Assembly (NCBI GenBank): GCA_034006985.1
Contig: JAVERT010000012.1
Coordinates: forward strand, 1-64,000
Length of the DNA stretch: 64,000 nt
DNA from: Gudongella sp034006985
Lineage (GTDB): Bacteria > Bacillota > Clostridia > Tissierellales > Tissierellaceae
Direction of reading: 5' to 3'
The stretch's first letter is position 1, and every line of letters begins with the position of its first letter. The notes below the pieces were generated by a model. It made no database searches. It saw only the letters and a program-made list of their open reading frames with translations, and was not told the DNA's origin. Both the position numbers and the translations under genes were made by a program. Shown in pieces: positions 25,824-35,756 of the stretch.

Positions 25824-25836
25824 TATGACACTAAAC

Positions 25837-26409
25837 TTACTGTAATTCCAAACCTTTTTCAAAAGCTTTAATATTTACATCGTGTACTTTTGGTGGTAAA
25901 AACTTTTTAATTTTAGTTATCCAATCAATATTTTCTAATCCAAGTGCTTTTACTGTAAGACCAAGCATTACAATATTTGCTGATCTTGGTTCCCCTAGTT
26001 CATTTGCTATAGTTCTAGCATCAATTGCTACAAGATTTTCAATCTTTGATTCCATTTCTTCCATAACTCCATCTGGATACTCTTCAAATCCAGAAAGGAC
26101 AGGTAGTGGATAAATTTCTTCTGTATTAATTATTAAAGTACCACCTTTTTTTAACATTGGGATATATCTTAGTCCTTCAACTTTTTCAAATGATACTAAA
26201 ACATCTGCTTCTCCTTTGTTTACTGAAGGAGAATAGACTTCATCACCAAATCTAATTTGAGTAGTAACGCTTCCACCTCTTTGGCTCATACCATGTATCT
26301 CAGACATCTTAACGCTATAACCTTCTTCAAGGAGTCCTTCAGAAATAATTTTTGATACAAGGATTGTACCTTGACCACCTACTCCTACTAACAATAAGCT
26401 CTTAGTCAT
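25837..26409 (-). CDS. iorB: Indolepyruvate:ferredoxin oxidoreductase beta subunit
   Basis: This 190-residue gamma-type pyruvate:ferredoxin oxidoreductase domain has LLVGVGGQGTILVSKIISEG and EIHGMSQRGGSVTTQIRFG, both diagnostic of IorB. With IorA it oxidatively decarboxylates aryl pyruvates from aromatic amino acids to acyl-CoA and reduces ferredoxin. It starts 2 nt after iorA. Confidence 0.95.
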   Translation of the reverse strand: MTKSLLLVGVGGQGTILVSKIISEGLLEEGYSVKMSEIHGMSQRGGSVTTQIRFGDEVYSPSVNKGEADVLVSFEKVEGLRYIPMLKKGGTLIINTEEIYPLPVLSGFEEYPDGVMEEMESKIENLVAIDARTIANELGEPRSANIVMLGLTVKALGLENIDWITKIKKFLPPKVHDVNIKAFEKGLELQ

Positions 26410-26411
26410 AT

Positions 26412-28187
26412 TTATTCAACCTCCTTGCCAAAGGATTCTATTGCGCCGAATGGGCATACCTGAACGCAAACCTCGCATCCATTACACTGAGTTGTATCAA
26501 TAGAAACAACATTGTCCTTCATCGAAATTGCAGGACAACCTATTTTTAAGCAAGTTTTACATTTTCTGCAAACTTCCTGGTTAACTTGCGAATAAAGGCC
26601 TTCTCTTTCCTTAATTACTGTCTTAATTAAAGCACAAGATTGTTTTGTAACTATAACAAATGGTCCTTCTGCATCTATTGCAGATTTAACCGCCTCTTTA
26701 TTTGCCGCCATATCATATGGATCTATAACTCTAATATTTTCATCTTTTATACCTATAGCTTTAACAAGTGCTACAAGATCTATAGTTGGTGATTCAATTC
26801 CTTTTACTGTTTTTCCTGTACCTGGGTTCTCTTGATGCCCCGTCATAGCAGTAATTCTATTATCTAGAATTACTGTAACCATGTTGCTTCCATTGTATAC
26901 TGCATCAATCAGACCAGTTATTCCTGAGTGAAAGAATGTTGAATCTCCAACTACGCCAAAAGTTTTTTTATTTCTACCTGCTATCCTATTAGCTCTATCA
27001 AATCCAATACCCGCAGAAATTCCAGCACCCATACATATTATTGTATCACCTACATTAAGTGGTTCCATCGCGCCAAGTGTGTAGCAACCAATATCTGAAG
27101 TTACATTTATTTTATTTTTGTGTTTTGACATTTCATAAAATATGCCTCTGTGAGGACAACCTGCGCATAATGCAGGAGGTCTACTTGGAGCAGCTATTTC
27201 CATTGAATAACCTTCTTCTGGCTTTTCACCAAGAATAGCCTCTCTAATTATTTGTGGACTTATTTCACCACAAACTGAGAAAATTTCTTTTCCTATACAT
27301 TTTATTCCCATAGCCTTTATATATTGTTCCATATATGGTTCATTTTCTTCAATTACATAAATAGTTTCAACCTCATCAGCAAACTCTATGAATTTTTTGT
27401 CTGGTAATGGCCAACTAAATCCAACCTTTAAATAGGATACAGTATCCCCAAATACTTCCTTTGCATGTAGGTAACTTGCCCCTGCAGTTATAATCCCTAT
27501 TTTTTTATCATTCCACTCGAATCTATTTAAATCAGTTGTGTTTGAGAATTCTTGAAGTTTTGGAATTCTTACCTCTTCCATCTCAATATGCTTAACTTTA
27601 GCATTTGCTGGTACCATTATGTATTTTTTTACGTCTTTTACATACTCTTTTATTGGGTGTTCTATCCTATCCTCTAATTCTACTACACCTTTACTATGGC
27701 AAATTCTAGTTGTTACTTTAAATAATATTGGTGTATCAAATTCTTCTGAAATATCAAAAGCTTGTTTCATAAAATCTTTACACTCCTGTGAATCAGAAGG
27801 CTCCATCAATGCTACCTTTGCATGTGGTGCTGTAAGTCTATTATCCTGCTCATTTTGTGAACTGTGCATTCCAGGTTCATCAGCAGTAATTACTACTAAA
27901 CCACCATTTACACCCTCGTATGCAATTGTATAAAGTGGATCAGCTGCTACGTTAAGTCCAACATGCTTCATCGCAACCATAGCTCTAGCTCCTGCTATTG
28001 ATGCTCCAGCCGCAACTTCTAATGCAACCTTTTCATTTGTCGACCATTCCGAATAAATTTCTTCGTATGTGGAAACGTTTTCCAGGATTTCAGTACTAGG
28101 CGTCCCAGGATATGCAGTTGCAACATGACAGCCAGCTTCGTAGGCGCCTCTGGCAATCGCTTCATTTCCCGTCAAAAGCTTTTTCAT
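26412..28187 (-). CDS. iorA: Indolepyruvate:ferredoxin oxidoreductase alpha subunit
   Basis: This 591-residue thiamine-diphosphate enzyme begins LLTGNEAIARGAYEAGC with the ATAYPGTPSTEI motif. A ThDP/Mg site lies around GDSTFFHSGITGL and NRITAMTGHQ. The C-terminus has two ferredoxin-like 4Fe-4S motifs (CRKCKTC...C from about residue 537, then CNGCEVCVQVCPF). It points to fermentation of aromatic amino acids. GGGAGTGG precedes the ATG. Confidence 0.96.
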   Translation of the reverse strand: MKKLLTGNEAIARGAYEAGCHVATAYPGTPSTEILENVSTYEEIYSEWSTNEKVALEVAAGASIAGARAMVAMKHVGLNVAADPLYTIAYEGVNGGLVVITADEPGMHSSQNEQDNRLTAPHAKVALMEPSDSQECKDFMKQAFDISEEFDTPILFKVTTRICHSKGVVELEDRIEHPIKEYVKDVKKYIMVPANAKVKHIEMEEVRIPKLQEFSNTTDLNRFEWNDKKIGIITAGASYLHAKEVFGDTVSYLKVGFSWPLPDKKFIEFADEVETIYVIEENEPYMEQYIKAMGIKCIGKEIFSVCGEISPQIIREAILGEKPEEGYSMEIAAPSRPPALCAGCPHRGIFYEMSKHKNKINVTSDIGCYTLGAMEPLNVGDTIICMGAGISAGIGFDRANRIAGRNKKTFGVVGDSTFFHSGITGLIDAVYNGSNMVTVILDNRITAMTGHQENPGTGKTVKGIESPTIDLVALVKAIGIKDENIRVIDPYDMAANKEAVKSAIDAEGPFVIVTKQSCALIKTVIKEREGLYSQVNQEVCRKCKTCLKIGCPAISMKDNVVSIDTTQCNGCEVCVQVCPFGAIESFGKEVE

Positions 28188-28254
28188 TTAACCACTCCCC
28201 ATTTTAATATTATCATTATATATAAAAAAGTATACTCTTATATCACTTTTTGTT

Positions 28255-28641
28255 TTAAGAATTATTTTTATTAGACTTCAACGCAAGTTCTTCTGGATCC
28301 TCACAATAGCTATCTATATTTTTAGCGCCAGACGTTAATTCCCAGTGCAATACAAATGTCAATACGACTCTAAGTATAGCAACTGCAGCTAGAATAAAAA
28401 ATTCATCTAGAGTCCTAATAACAACTGTCTTTATAATCTCTGCAGCTAATTTAAATTCTAAGCTCAAGGCCATAGCCTTTGCAAAATCAATGGAAACATC
28501 ATCACCTCTAAAATTGAATCCATTCTGGAAAAATTTAAAAACTCCCCTTATAGCAGCGATTGCAATTATTAACACACCAATAAATTCTAGACTACTGCTA
28601 ATATATGGAACAATAAACTCCAGTAAATGCTCAATAATCAA
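28255..28641 (-). CDS. DUF1622 family membrane protein
   Basis: This is a 128-residue integral membrane protein with three likely helices (about residues 12-35, 60-80 and 85-108). The sequence order, hydrophobic helix then FDFAKAMALSLEFKLAAEIIKT-like segment, fits DUF1622. No biochemical role is known for the family. It lies alone, 67 nt downstream of iorA's start on the far side. Confidence 0.75.
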   Translation of the reverse strand: MIIEHLLEFIVPYISSSLEFIGVLIIAIAAIRGVFKFFQNGFNFRGDDVSIDFAKAMALSLEFKLAAEIIKTVVIRTLDEFFILAAVAILRVVLTFVLHWELTSGAKNIDSYCEDPEELALKSNKNNS

Positions 28642-28734
28642 TATAACCTCTCCTTAAATGCATATTTTATGTAGCTTCTTATTGTCTATTTTATCACAAC
28701 AACAAATTATTTCCAAAGCTAATTTTTACAAAAA

Positions 28735-28766
28735 AACAACACCTACTAAAACTAGTAAGTGCTGTT
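28735..28766 (-). terminator. Terminator after the usp gene
   Basis: A stem of 12 pairs with two mismatches (28735-28748 with 28753-28766) is followed on the minus strand by a T6 run. Confidence 0.8.
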
Positions 28767-28779
28767 ATCAAAACAATGA

Positions 28780-29202
28780 TTATTTAACTAGCATTACAGA
28801 TATTTTTACGTGATGTATTACTTTATCCGAAACACTTCCCAGCAACGTTCTCGAAAACGCACCCAAACCTCTACTTCCCATAATAAGTAAATCGTAATTT
28901 CCTTCTTCTGCAAGTTTTACTATTTCCTCTACAACATCTCCTGTTTTATAGACTGTTTCAAACTTGCCTTTGAAATCTGCAAATATTTCCTCTGCTTCTT
29001 TTAAAACATCCTTGGATCTTTCCATTTCAGCTTTCCCAAGCTCAGATTTTATCGCTTTATTGTGAGAATATATATTGTCATACAAAGTTACAATCGAAAG
29101 TGCAGTTACTTCACTTCCCATATCTGTTGCAATTTGTTTTGCTTTAAATAAAGCTTTTTGAGAGTATTTAGAGCCATCCGTTGCTACTAAGATTTTTTTC
29201 AT
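28780..29202 (-). CDS. Universal stress protein (UspA family)
   Basis: This is a 140-residue UspA domain. It has the N-terminal ILVATDGSKYSQKAL strand and the ATP-binding-type motif GSRGLGAFSRTLLGSVSDKVIHH. I start at ATG 29202 (MKKILVATDGS) with AAGGAGGGG upstream; an ORF extension to 29250 has no ribosome site. ATP binding is likely from the G-2x-G-9x-G pattern; the stress it answers is unknown. Confidence 0.93.
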   Translation of the reverse strand: MKKILVATDGSKYSQKALFKAKQIATDMGSEVTALSIVTLYDNIYSHNKAIKSELGKAEMERSKDVLKEAEEIFADFKGKFETVYKTGDVVEEIVKLAEEGNYDLLIMGSRGLGAFSRTLLGSVSDKVIHHVKISVMLVK

Positions 29203-29249
29203 CTTAAACCCCTCCTTTTGTATACTTATACCCATATTGAGCAAACTCA

Positions 29250-29281
29250 AAAAAGAGCATTGTAAAAGAATGCTCTTTTTT
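29250..29281 (-). terminator. Terminator after the 832-residue lipoprotein
   Basis: AAGAGCATT (29253-29261) pairs with AATGCTCTT (29269-29277), with A and T runs on both sides, so it may work in both directions. Confidence 0.85.
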
Positions 29282-29289
29282 AGAATATT

Positions 29290-31788
29290 TTATTTAATTG
29301 GATACTTGAAATAAATTGTTTGTTTGCTTCCAGCACTAAAATCTCCTGGAAAATCTATATCTGCTGTCCACGATTCATCTTTTTCCACTTCATCCTCCCA
29401 AACGGTATGAGCTTTATTCGATTCTTGACCAGATGAACTTGCTGATATTGATTCAAAATTAAGATAAATATCTGTGGTCTTCATATTGTCTATTTCAGTT
29501 TCATAGAGAACTACATCTTTAGAATCATCTATCTTTGTACTCCCAGCGAATATTTGCAGATTCCCTGCAGATTTATAATTAACTACTATTACCTTATTGG
29601 AGGTTACCGTCGCTGTTTCAAATAATGCCGGCATATTTTCTTGTGTAGAATTTATTGTTACAGTTACTGTCACATCATAGCTGTATGTTCCAGTCCCAGT
29701 CAATAAAACTGCCTTAGTATTCGTATCCTTAACAGGAAGTTCTCTATTTTGAGTGAAATCTAAATTCATCGTAAAATCATTTACAACGTAGTTATAATTT
29801 GACTCCATAACTAGATTTTCTTCCTTTCTTGAAATAGTTTCACCACTCCAACTTCCACTTAATGATGTATTAACAATATTATCCTTTGGTATAGGAATCG
29901 GATTCTGACTTAATAAATGCTTTAATGGGAACATGGAAGATGTTGCAGTATAGAGACTCTTATAATCATCTTCAAAAACAATTCCTGAACTTTGTAAAAT
30001 TTCTTCTCCAGAATTTTCCATAATCAAACTAGTTAGTCTCTCCTCACTTGTTATTATAACTTCAGTATTAGGTACAGATATTACAAAATCTACCTTTAAT
30101 TCCTCATCCCCATTCTCCAAAGCTGCTTTATTCGGATAGAGATACAACTCACTTGGTGCACCTGCTTGCATATGAGAAAGCACAGTAAAACTAGCTTTCA
30201 ATTCACCTTTATTATTTATTCTACCTGTCCATTGATCTTTGTCTGTTTCATCTGATAATGGTCCAAAACGAACATAGTATCCTGAGTATTTAGGATTCTC
30301 ACCTGTATATTTTTCAATTATATCCATGGTCACCTTCTGATTAAGTTTTCTTGCAAGCGTCTCTAGGGCTCTTCTGTAGTTTTCTTGTTGCTGATTTAAA
30401 TGTTCTATTTCCATTCTTGCAAATACTGATTTTAAAAGACCTGTAGCAAGATTGGTTTTAAAATCATTTGCTATAGCAATTTTGTCCTCTTCTAATAAAC
30501 CTCCCAGTGTAGAAAAGCCTGTATTCATAGCTAATGTTTGATATTCTCCGATAGTTGTATCATCCTCTTTCCAAAACTTATTTGTATAAGTATCTACCTC
30601 AACCTCAACATTTTTCTTAAATTCCTCTGCATTAATTGATTCCCTCTCTATCTCTCGCATAATCCTATACCAATCTCTCGCATTTCGCTTATTTTTTGTA
30701 TCGTTATAGTATATTTTATAAGCTTCTGCATAAATATCCTTTCTCCCACTTAATGCTTCTTGAATAAACCAACTTAGTGAAAAGTCTATCGCAAATACAC
30801 TAACCATTGCAGCAGACATTAATGCGTTTCCAAAAACAGATACAGATAAGTTGTATACGTTTTTTAATGCATTTGCCACCATGACATCTTTTTCTCCTTT
30901 GTCATAGTCATATGCAAGTTGAGCTACTGCTACTACTGCACCTACATGTGTAAATGCACTCCCTAGATCATCAAGAAAATCAGTAGTATAAGCCAAGCTA
31001 GAAAGACTCATTACTGCTCCTGAAAAATTAAGTACATCATTAGTCATAGTCATTCCCAAATCCAAAGCCTTTTGACCAGGTGTAAGGTCTTGATTTATAG
31101 CCTCTAAAATGACATCACTATGAATGCCCCTAATAGCATCTGGTAATACTGGTATTGCAAATATTTGATTAATTCTTGTGTATCTTGTATTTTCTCCTTT
31201 TAAAACAAAGCAACTGTATATTGAAAGGTGATTTGTACTTATTATAACTTCATTTGTTTGATCATTGCGTGAAAAAGCTACTGGTTCCCACGTATTTTTT
31301 TCTTCATCAAAATATCCAGCTCCAACAGCATCTTCTTCTGTAGCTTCTTCTGGATATGGAATTGTAATTTGGATTATTCCATTTTCTTCTGAATAACCAT
31401 CCAATGTTACATTGTAGGCATTCATACTAGCACCTTCCCACGCTGGAGGAAGTATAACCGGTTCTATTTTAAGCTTTAATGGTTCTTCTATAAATTCAGG
31501 TGTAAGACTTACAGAAATTCCACTATAGGAAAACACACTAATTTCAGAATCTATAATCGATTCCTTTATTCCAAAGCTACTTTCTGTATCTGGCTTTATC
31601 GACCAATCTGTTGGTTCAACTATCCATGGAGATGTATTGGTTCCAAATTCATACTCTTGTGGTATCTCTGAAAGATCTTCAGTATTCGCTATTGGCTCGG
31701 GCACACTTTTTGCAGCTGGCGAGCTACACGCTGTAAGTAACAATACTAGGACAAGTACAAGTGAAATAAGCTTTTTATAACTTAACAT
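29290..31788 (-). CDS. Large lipoprotein of unknown function
   Basis: I do not recognise the family of this 832-residue protein. A signal peptide with lipobox LLTACSS (Cys about 21) anchors it outside the membrane. The N-terminal third holds a beta-rich region. Residues about 235-350 are unusually hydrophobic and Gly/Ala-rich (LNFSGAVMSLSSLA, VGAVVAVAQLA, NALMSAAMVSVFAIDFSLSWF). A charged helical stretch follows, and residues 500-832 are beta-rich. The hydrophobic middle could insert into a membrane, but that is a guess. A good TTGTTA-N17-TATAAT promoter and AGGAGG site precede it; it is monocistronic. Confidence 0.85.
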   Translation of the reverse strand: MLSYKKLISLVLVLVLLLTACSSPAAKSVPEPIANTEDLSEIPQEYEFGTNTSPWIVEPTDWSIKPDTESSFGIKESIIDSEISVFSYSGISVSLTPEFIEEPLKLKIEPVILPPAWEGASMNAYNVTLDGYSEENGIIQITIPYPEEATEEDAVGAGYFDEEKNTWEPVAFSRNDQTNEVIISTNHLSIYSCFVLKGENTRYTRINQIFAIPVLPDAIRGIHSDVILEAINQDLTPGQKALDLGMTMTNDVLNFSGAVMSLSSLAYTTDFLDDLGSAFTHVGAVVAVAQLAYDYDKGEKDVMVANALKNVYNLSVSVFGNALMSAAMVSVFAIDFSLSWFIQEALSGRKDIYAEAYKIYYNDTKNKRNARDWYRIMREIERESINAEEFKKNVEVEVDTYTNKFWKEDDTTIGEYQTLAMNTGFSTLGGLLEEDKIAIANDFKTNLATGLLKSVFARMEIEHLNQQQENYRRALETLARKLNQKVTMDIIEKYTGENPKYSGYYVRFGPLSDETDKDQWTGRINNKGELKASFTVLSHMQAGAPSELYLYPNKAALENGDEELKVDFVISVPNTEVIITSEERLTSLIMENSGEEILQSSGIVFEDDYKSLYTATSSMFPLKHLLSQNPIPIPKDNIVNTSLSGSWSGETISRKEENLVMESNYNYVVNDFTMNLDFTQNRELPVKDTNTKAVLLTGTGTYSYDVTVTVTINSTQENMPALFETATVTSNKVIVVNYKSAGNLQIFAGSTKIDDSKDVVLYETEIDNMKTTDIYLNFESISASSSGQESNKAHTVWEDEVEKDESWTADIDFPGDFSAGSKQTIYFKYPIK

Positions 31789-31838
31789 ACCAACACCTCC
31801 TATACTTTAACGGTTTCAATCGATAAACTCCTACTTTG

Positions 31839-31867
31839 ATTATAATAAAAAATCAATTATTTAACAA
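31839..31867 (-). promoter_or_regulatory. Promoter of the large lipoprotein gene
   Basis: On the minus strand TTGTTA (31862-31867), a 17-bp spacer and TATAAT (31839-31844). Confidence 0.65.
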
Positions 31868-31920
31868 TAAGATATATTTGCATTGTCATATAGAGTGACA
31901 AAGACTTTATTGTAACTATT

Positions 31921-31929
31921 TGATATAAT
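31921..31929 (+). promoter_or_regulatory. Extended -10 promoter of the hydrolase-TCS operon
   Basis: TGA-TATAAT is an extended -10 about 42 bp before the ATG at 31971. I see no good -35. Confidence 0.5.
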
Positions 31930-31970
31930 GGTCGTGATATAGAATTACGTAAATACATAAGGAGGCAAAA

Positions 31971-32612
31971 ATGAAAATAATTGATCTTACTCATTATATA
32001 TCAGAAGATATGCCGGTTTATCCTGGTACTGATGCTCCAAAATTACAGGTTGCTAACACTTATGAAAAAGACGGATTTAAAGAAACCTTGATGATAATGT
32101 ACACTCATACAGGTACTCATATGGACCCACCTGCACATATCTTTGAAGGAAAAACTACTTTGGACCAATTTCCCATTGAGCAATTTGTAGGTAAAGCTTT
32201 AGTAATTGATTGCAACGATTTAAAAGAAGGCGATAAAATTCAAATGAAACATATTAATCGTGAATTGGCTGATAAAGCAGAATTTTTGCTATTCTACACT
32301 GGTTGGGAAAAATACTGGGGAACTGATAAATTCTTTGGTAATTATCCCTGTATAGATGGTGAAGTAGTAAATTATATTATCGACCAGAATAAAAAAGGTG
32401 TCGGCTTAGACACAATAGGAATAGACCCTATTAGTGATGGAAATTTAACAATACACAAAAAATTATTCCATAACAATGAAATGATAATAATTGAGAATTT
32501 AATGAACTTAGATAAGCTTGGATCAGAGTTATTTACATTTATAGCCCTACCACTAAAACATGTCAATGCAGATGGATCTCCTATAAGAGCTATAGCTATT
32601 TTGGAGGAATAA
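31971..32612 (+). CDS. Cyclase/kynurenine formamidase family hydrolase
   Basis: This 213-residue metal-dependent hydrolase carries the family motif HTGTHMDPPAHIF and opens IIDLTHYISEDMPVYPGTDAP. The family includes bacterial kynurenine formamidase (KynB) and isatin hydrolases; the substrate here is not fixed by sequence. It is directly followed (stop and next ATG adjacent) by a sensor kinase and a sigma-54 activator, and faces a gltS-ftcD operon. A role in amino-acid breakdown, possibly formyl or formimino compounds, is inferred. AGGAGG precedes the ATG. Confidence 0.85.
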   Translation: MKIIDLTHYISEDMPVYPGTDAPKLQVANTYEKDGFKETLMIMYTHTGTHMDPPAHIFEGKTTLDQFPIEQFVGKALVIDCNDLKEGDKIQMKHINRELADKAEFLLFYTGWEKYWGTDKFFGNYPCIDGEVVNYIIDQNKKGVGLDTIGIDPISDGNLTIHKKLFHNNEMIIIENLMNLDKLGSELFTFIALPLKHVNADGSPIRAIAILEE

Positions 32613-34190
32613 ATGAAAAAAATATTATTTTTATCTGTTTTATTAACTGCCATATTTCTCAAACCATCAATCTCATCTGCTACAATCTACAGAGTTGCTG
32701 GTGACAGAGATTTTCCACCATATGAATATGTCGATTCCGATAATAGGTTTAAGGGTTTCAATGTTGACCTGATTAAAGCAATCGGTCTTGTTACGGGAAT
32801 GGAATTTGAATTTATTCCCATGAAGTGGGAGGATACTTATGTATCAGTTCATCAAGGAAATGCTGATATAATTCAAGGTATGAAAGAATCAGAAGAAAGA
32901 AAAGACAAATTCTTATTTTCAGATTCGCTACTGATGAATTCCCAATCAATATTTGTACTTGATAATAATGCAGATATCAGAAACGACAATGATCTTGAGG
33001 GTAAACTTGTCGCTTTAAATAAAGAGGATACTGTCTTGAAAGAAATTAGTGCAATTAATAACGCAAGAATAATTGAATATGCTTCCTTGGGAGAAGCTCT
33101 CGACAGCTTGTTAGATGGTGATGTAGATGCTTTAGTTGGAAATACTCTTACAGTCAACTATCTGTGCAAAGAGAAAAATTCAATAGATCTTGTAAAAATT
33201 GTCGGAGATACAATTAACGAACAGAAGTATTCGATAGCTGTTCATAAGAATAATATAGCGTTAATGGAAATGCTGAATAAAGGTATTTATGAAATACAGA
33301 AAAACGGTATGTACGATTCATTATATAGAAAATGGTTTGGTACACCTATTAAGAATACCAAAACAAATTATCAGTTATTGTTGAATTTTTTAATTGGGAC
33401 AATGCTTGCACTAATAACCCTAATATTTATAATAAAAAGCACCAATAACAAACTCAAGGAAATTATAGATGCAAAAACTGAAGAACATAAGGCTTTGATG
33501 TACGAACTTAGGCAATACGATAAATTACAATTTATGAATCAAATAATTTCATCCATTGCCCATGAAATAAGAAATCCACTAACCTCAGTAAAAATATATA
33601 CAGATCAGATTAAAAACAAGTTGGATAATAAAGAATTTATGCTAGCTGCCTCAGAAGATATACCACAAGAAATTGACAGAATAGATGGGCTAATCAAGGA
33701 ATTTATGGAATATACTTCACCAAGAAAACCAATTATTACTAATATAAATTTATATGAAGAAATAATGAGCTCCATCAAGCTTGTTAAGTTTCATATTAAT
33801 AAGATAAGAATTGATGTCCAAATCGAAAAGTCTATTTATATAAAATTTGACCATTCACAATTTAAGCAAATTATAATCAACATACTTCTTAATAGTAATG
33901 ATGCTGTCAAAGATTCAGTAGATCCAATAATTAAGATACGCGCAGAAAAATTAGATGAACTCATTTTACTAAGTTTTATTGACAACGGCTACGGTATGAA
34001 AAGTTCAGATCTTCAGTATATTTTTGAACCTTTTTATACTACAAAAGATTATGGAAATGGTGTTGGGATGTTTGTCGTTAAGCAGATGATAGTTGATAAC
34101 GGTGGGCAAATAACTGCCGAAAGTGATGGTGAAAACATGGGAATGTTTATAAAACTACTACTTAAGAAGGGAGATGATTCTAATGAATAA
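32613..34190 (+). CDS. Sensor histidine kinase with amino-acid-binding (SBP3) domain
   Basis: This 525-residue protein has a signal peptide, then an extracellular periplasmic-binding-protein type 3 domain (about 25-240: YRVAGDRDFPPYEYVD, GNADIIQGMKESEERKDKFLFS). One membrane helix follows (about 252-274), then HisKA with the phospho-acceptor His in SIAHEIRNPL, and HATPase with NILLNSNDA (N box) and FIDNGYGM (G box). It should sense an extracellular amino acid or analogue. It overlaps the downstream response regulator by 8 nt, so the two form a system. Confidence 0.93.
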   Translation: MKKILFLSVLLTAIFLKPSISSATIYRVAGDRDFPPYEYVDSDNRFKGFNVDLIKAIGLVTGMEFEFIPMKWEDTYVSVHQGNADIIQGMKESEERKDKFLFSDSLLMNSQSIFVLDNNADIRNDNDLEGKLVALNKEDTVLKEISAINNARIIEYASLGEALDSLLDGDVDALVGNTLTVNYLCKEKNSIDLVKIVGDTINEQKYSIAVHKNNIALMEMLNKGIYEIQKNGMYDSLYRKWFGTPIKNTKTNYQLLLNFLIGTMLALITLIFIIKSTNNKLKEIIDAKTEEHKALMYELRQYDKLQFMNQIISSIAHEIRNPLTSVKIYTDQIKNKLDNKEFMLAASEDIPQEIDRIDGLIKEFMEYTSPRKPIITNINLYEEIMSSIKLVKFHINKIRIDVQIEKSIYIKFDHSQFKQIIINILLNSNDAVKDSVDPIIKIRAEKLDELILLSFIDNGYGMKSSDLQYIFEPFYTTKDYGNGVGMFVVKQMIVDNGGQITAESDGENMGMFIKLLLKKGDDSNE

Positions 34191-35523
34191 ACTGCTTATA
34201 GTAGATGACGAGCCTAAAATACTAAGATCACTTAAGTTCCTACTTGAGGAAGACTTTGAAGTATATACAAGTGACAATTCTACAGATGCTTTTGATATAT
34301 TCTGTGAAAAAAACATATCTCTGGTTCTCCTTGATTTAAGATTAAAAAATGACAATGGTTTGGATTTGATGCGGAAATTCTTGGATTTTGAACCAAACGC
34401 TATCATTATAATAATGACTGCTTATTCTACTTTAGAAAATTCAATAAAAGCAATTAAATCCGGAGCGTATTACTTCATTACTAAGCCAGTCGATAACGAA
34501 GAGCTTAAACTATTGCTTCACACTGCCAACGAAAAACTGGACATGGTCAAAAAAATACATGACCTTGAGGGGTATATAAAAAAAGATATAATTGGGAACT
34601 CTATTCTCATTAAAAAAATAAACCAAGTTATTGATAAAGTTAAAGATACAAATGCAACCATATTAATCACTGGGGAAAGTGGTACTGGAAAGGAATTAAT
34701 TGCACAAAAAATCCACGGAACCAGTAACCGATCTAAGCAGCCCTATGTAGCCATAAACTGCGCTGCAATACCAGGAGAGCTCCTAGAGAGCGAACTTTTT
34801 GGCTATAAAAAAGGATCTTTTACCGGTGCTCATAAGGATGAACTCGGAGTAATAAAAAAGGCAGACAAAGGAACTCTTATCCTTGATGAAATTGGAGAGA
34901 TGGACTTGAGGCTACAATCAAAATTATTACGCTTTCTCCAAGATAAGGAAGTAAGACCCGTAGGAGGAGCTCAAAGTTGCAAAGTTGATGTAAGGATAAT
35001 TTGCATTACCAACAGAAATCTTAAAAAAGAGGTTGAGGTAGGTAATTTTAGAGAAGACCTTTTTTATAGAATTAATGTAATTAATATTGTCACTCCTCTA
35101 TTAAGAGAGCGAATTGAAGATTTGAAGTATCTTGTACCTTACTTTATAGATAAATATAACATTTCCTATAGCAGGCATGTTAAGGGAATCACTGATGATG
35201 CCTATAATATTCTGAGTAATTATAACTTCCAGGGAAATATCAGAGAACTCGAAAATATTATCCAAAGATCAGTCTTGCTAACTGTTTCAGAATATGTAGA
35301 TGTTGACTCATTACACCTTAGTCCTCAAAAACAAATAAATGTAGACACTAACTCCTTTGATAGTTTCATTAAAATTCACAAAGGGGAAAACATGAAAGAA
35401 ATAGAAAAGAAGGTCCTCGAATTTGCTCTAAACAACAACAATGGAAATAGAAAGTGGACCGCTGAAAGTTTAGGCATAGGAGAAAGAACCCTAAGATATA
35501 AAATAAAGGAATATAACCTGTAA
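34183..35523 (+). CDS. Sigma-54-dependent response regulator (NtrC/AtoC type)
   Basis: This 446-residue protein has a receiver domain (DD pair at LIVDDEP, phospho-Asp in LVLLDLRL, Lys in FITKPV) and an AAA+ domain with Walker A TGESGTGKE, the sigma-54 contact loop GSFTGA (GAFTGA variant) and Walker B LILDEIGEM. A Fis-type HTH ends it (NNGNRKWTAESLGIGERTLRYKIKEY). I start at ATG 34183, 3 codons after an upstream ATG that overlaps AAGGGAG. It probably activates the sigma-54-like promoter at 35649. Confidence 0.94.
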   Translation: MNKLLIVDDEPKILRSLKFLLEEDFEVYTSDNSTDAFDIFCEKNISLVLLDLRLKNDNGLDLMRKFLDFEPNAIIIIMTAYSTLENSIKAIKSGAYYFITKPVDNEELKLLLHTANEKLDMVKKIHDLEGYIKKDIIGNSILIKKINQVIDKVKDTNATILITGESGTGKELIAQKIHGTSNRSKQPYVAINCAAIPGELLESELFGYKKGSFTGAHKDELGVIKKADKGTLILDEIGEMDLRLQSKLLRFLQDKEVRPVGGAQSCKVDVRIICITNRNLKKEVEVGNFREDLFYRINVINIVTPLLRERIEDLKYLVPYFIDKYNISYSRHVKGITDDAYNILSNYNFQGNIRELENIIQRSVLLTVSEYVDVDSLHLSPQKQINVDTNSFDSFIKIHKGENMKEIEKKVLEFALNNNNGNRKWTAESLGIGERTLRYKIKEYNL

Positions 35524-35570
35524 AAAAGCCCTGCAAAATTTGCACTATGCAAAATTTGCAGGGCTTTTTT
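35522..35570 (+). terminator. Terminator of the hydrolase-TCS operon
   Basis: GCCCTGCAAA (35528-35537) pairs with TTTGCAGGGC (35555-35564) and the inner arms continue with one mismatch. A T6 run follows. It sits directly at the stop codon. Confidence 0.9.
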
Positions 35571-35648
35571 ATGCAAAATATAGCTTGAATTTCCCTCCAT
35601 AACTCCAGAATCCTGTATAATCCTACTCCCAGCTTACTCCATATATAT

Positions 35649-35664
35649 TGGCATAGAAAATGCA
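35649..35664 (+). promoter_or_regulatory. Sigma-54-type promoter of gltS-ftcD
   Basis: TGGCAT-AGAAA-ATGCA keeps the invariant GG and GC dinucleotides in the -24/-12 spacing of TGGCAC-N5-TTGCA, with two mismatches. It lies about 90 bp before gltS and about 125 bp after the sigma-54 activator gene. Confidence 0.6.
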
Positions 35665-35756
35665 ATACATGAAAGTATAATTATTATAATTTAAAAAATT
35701 TTAATATAAGGAGGATAGCAAAAAATCCCAAACTAATTTAAAACAAGGAGGATGTC

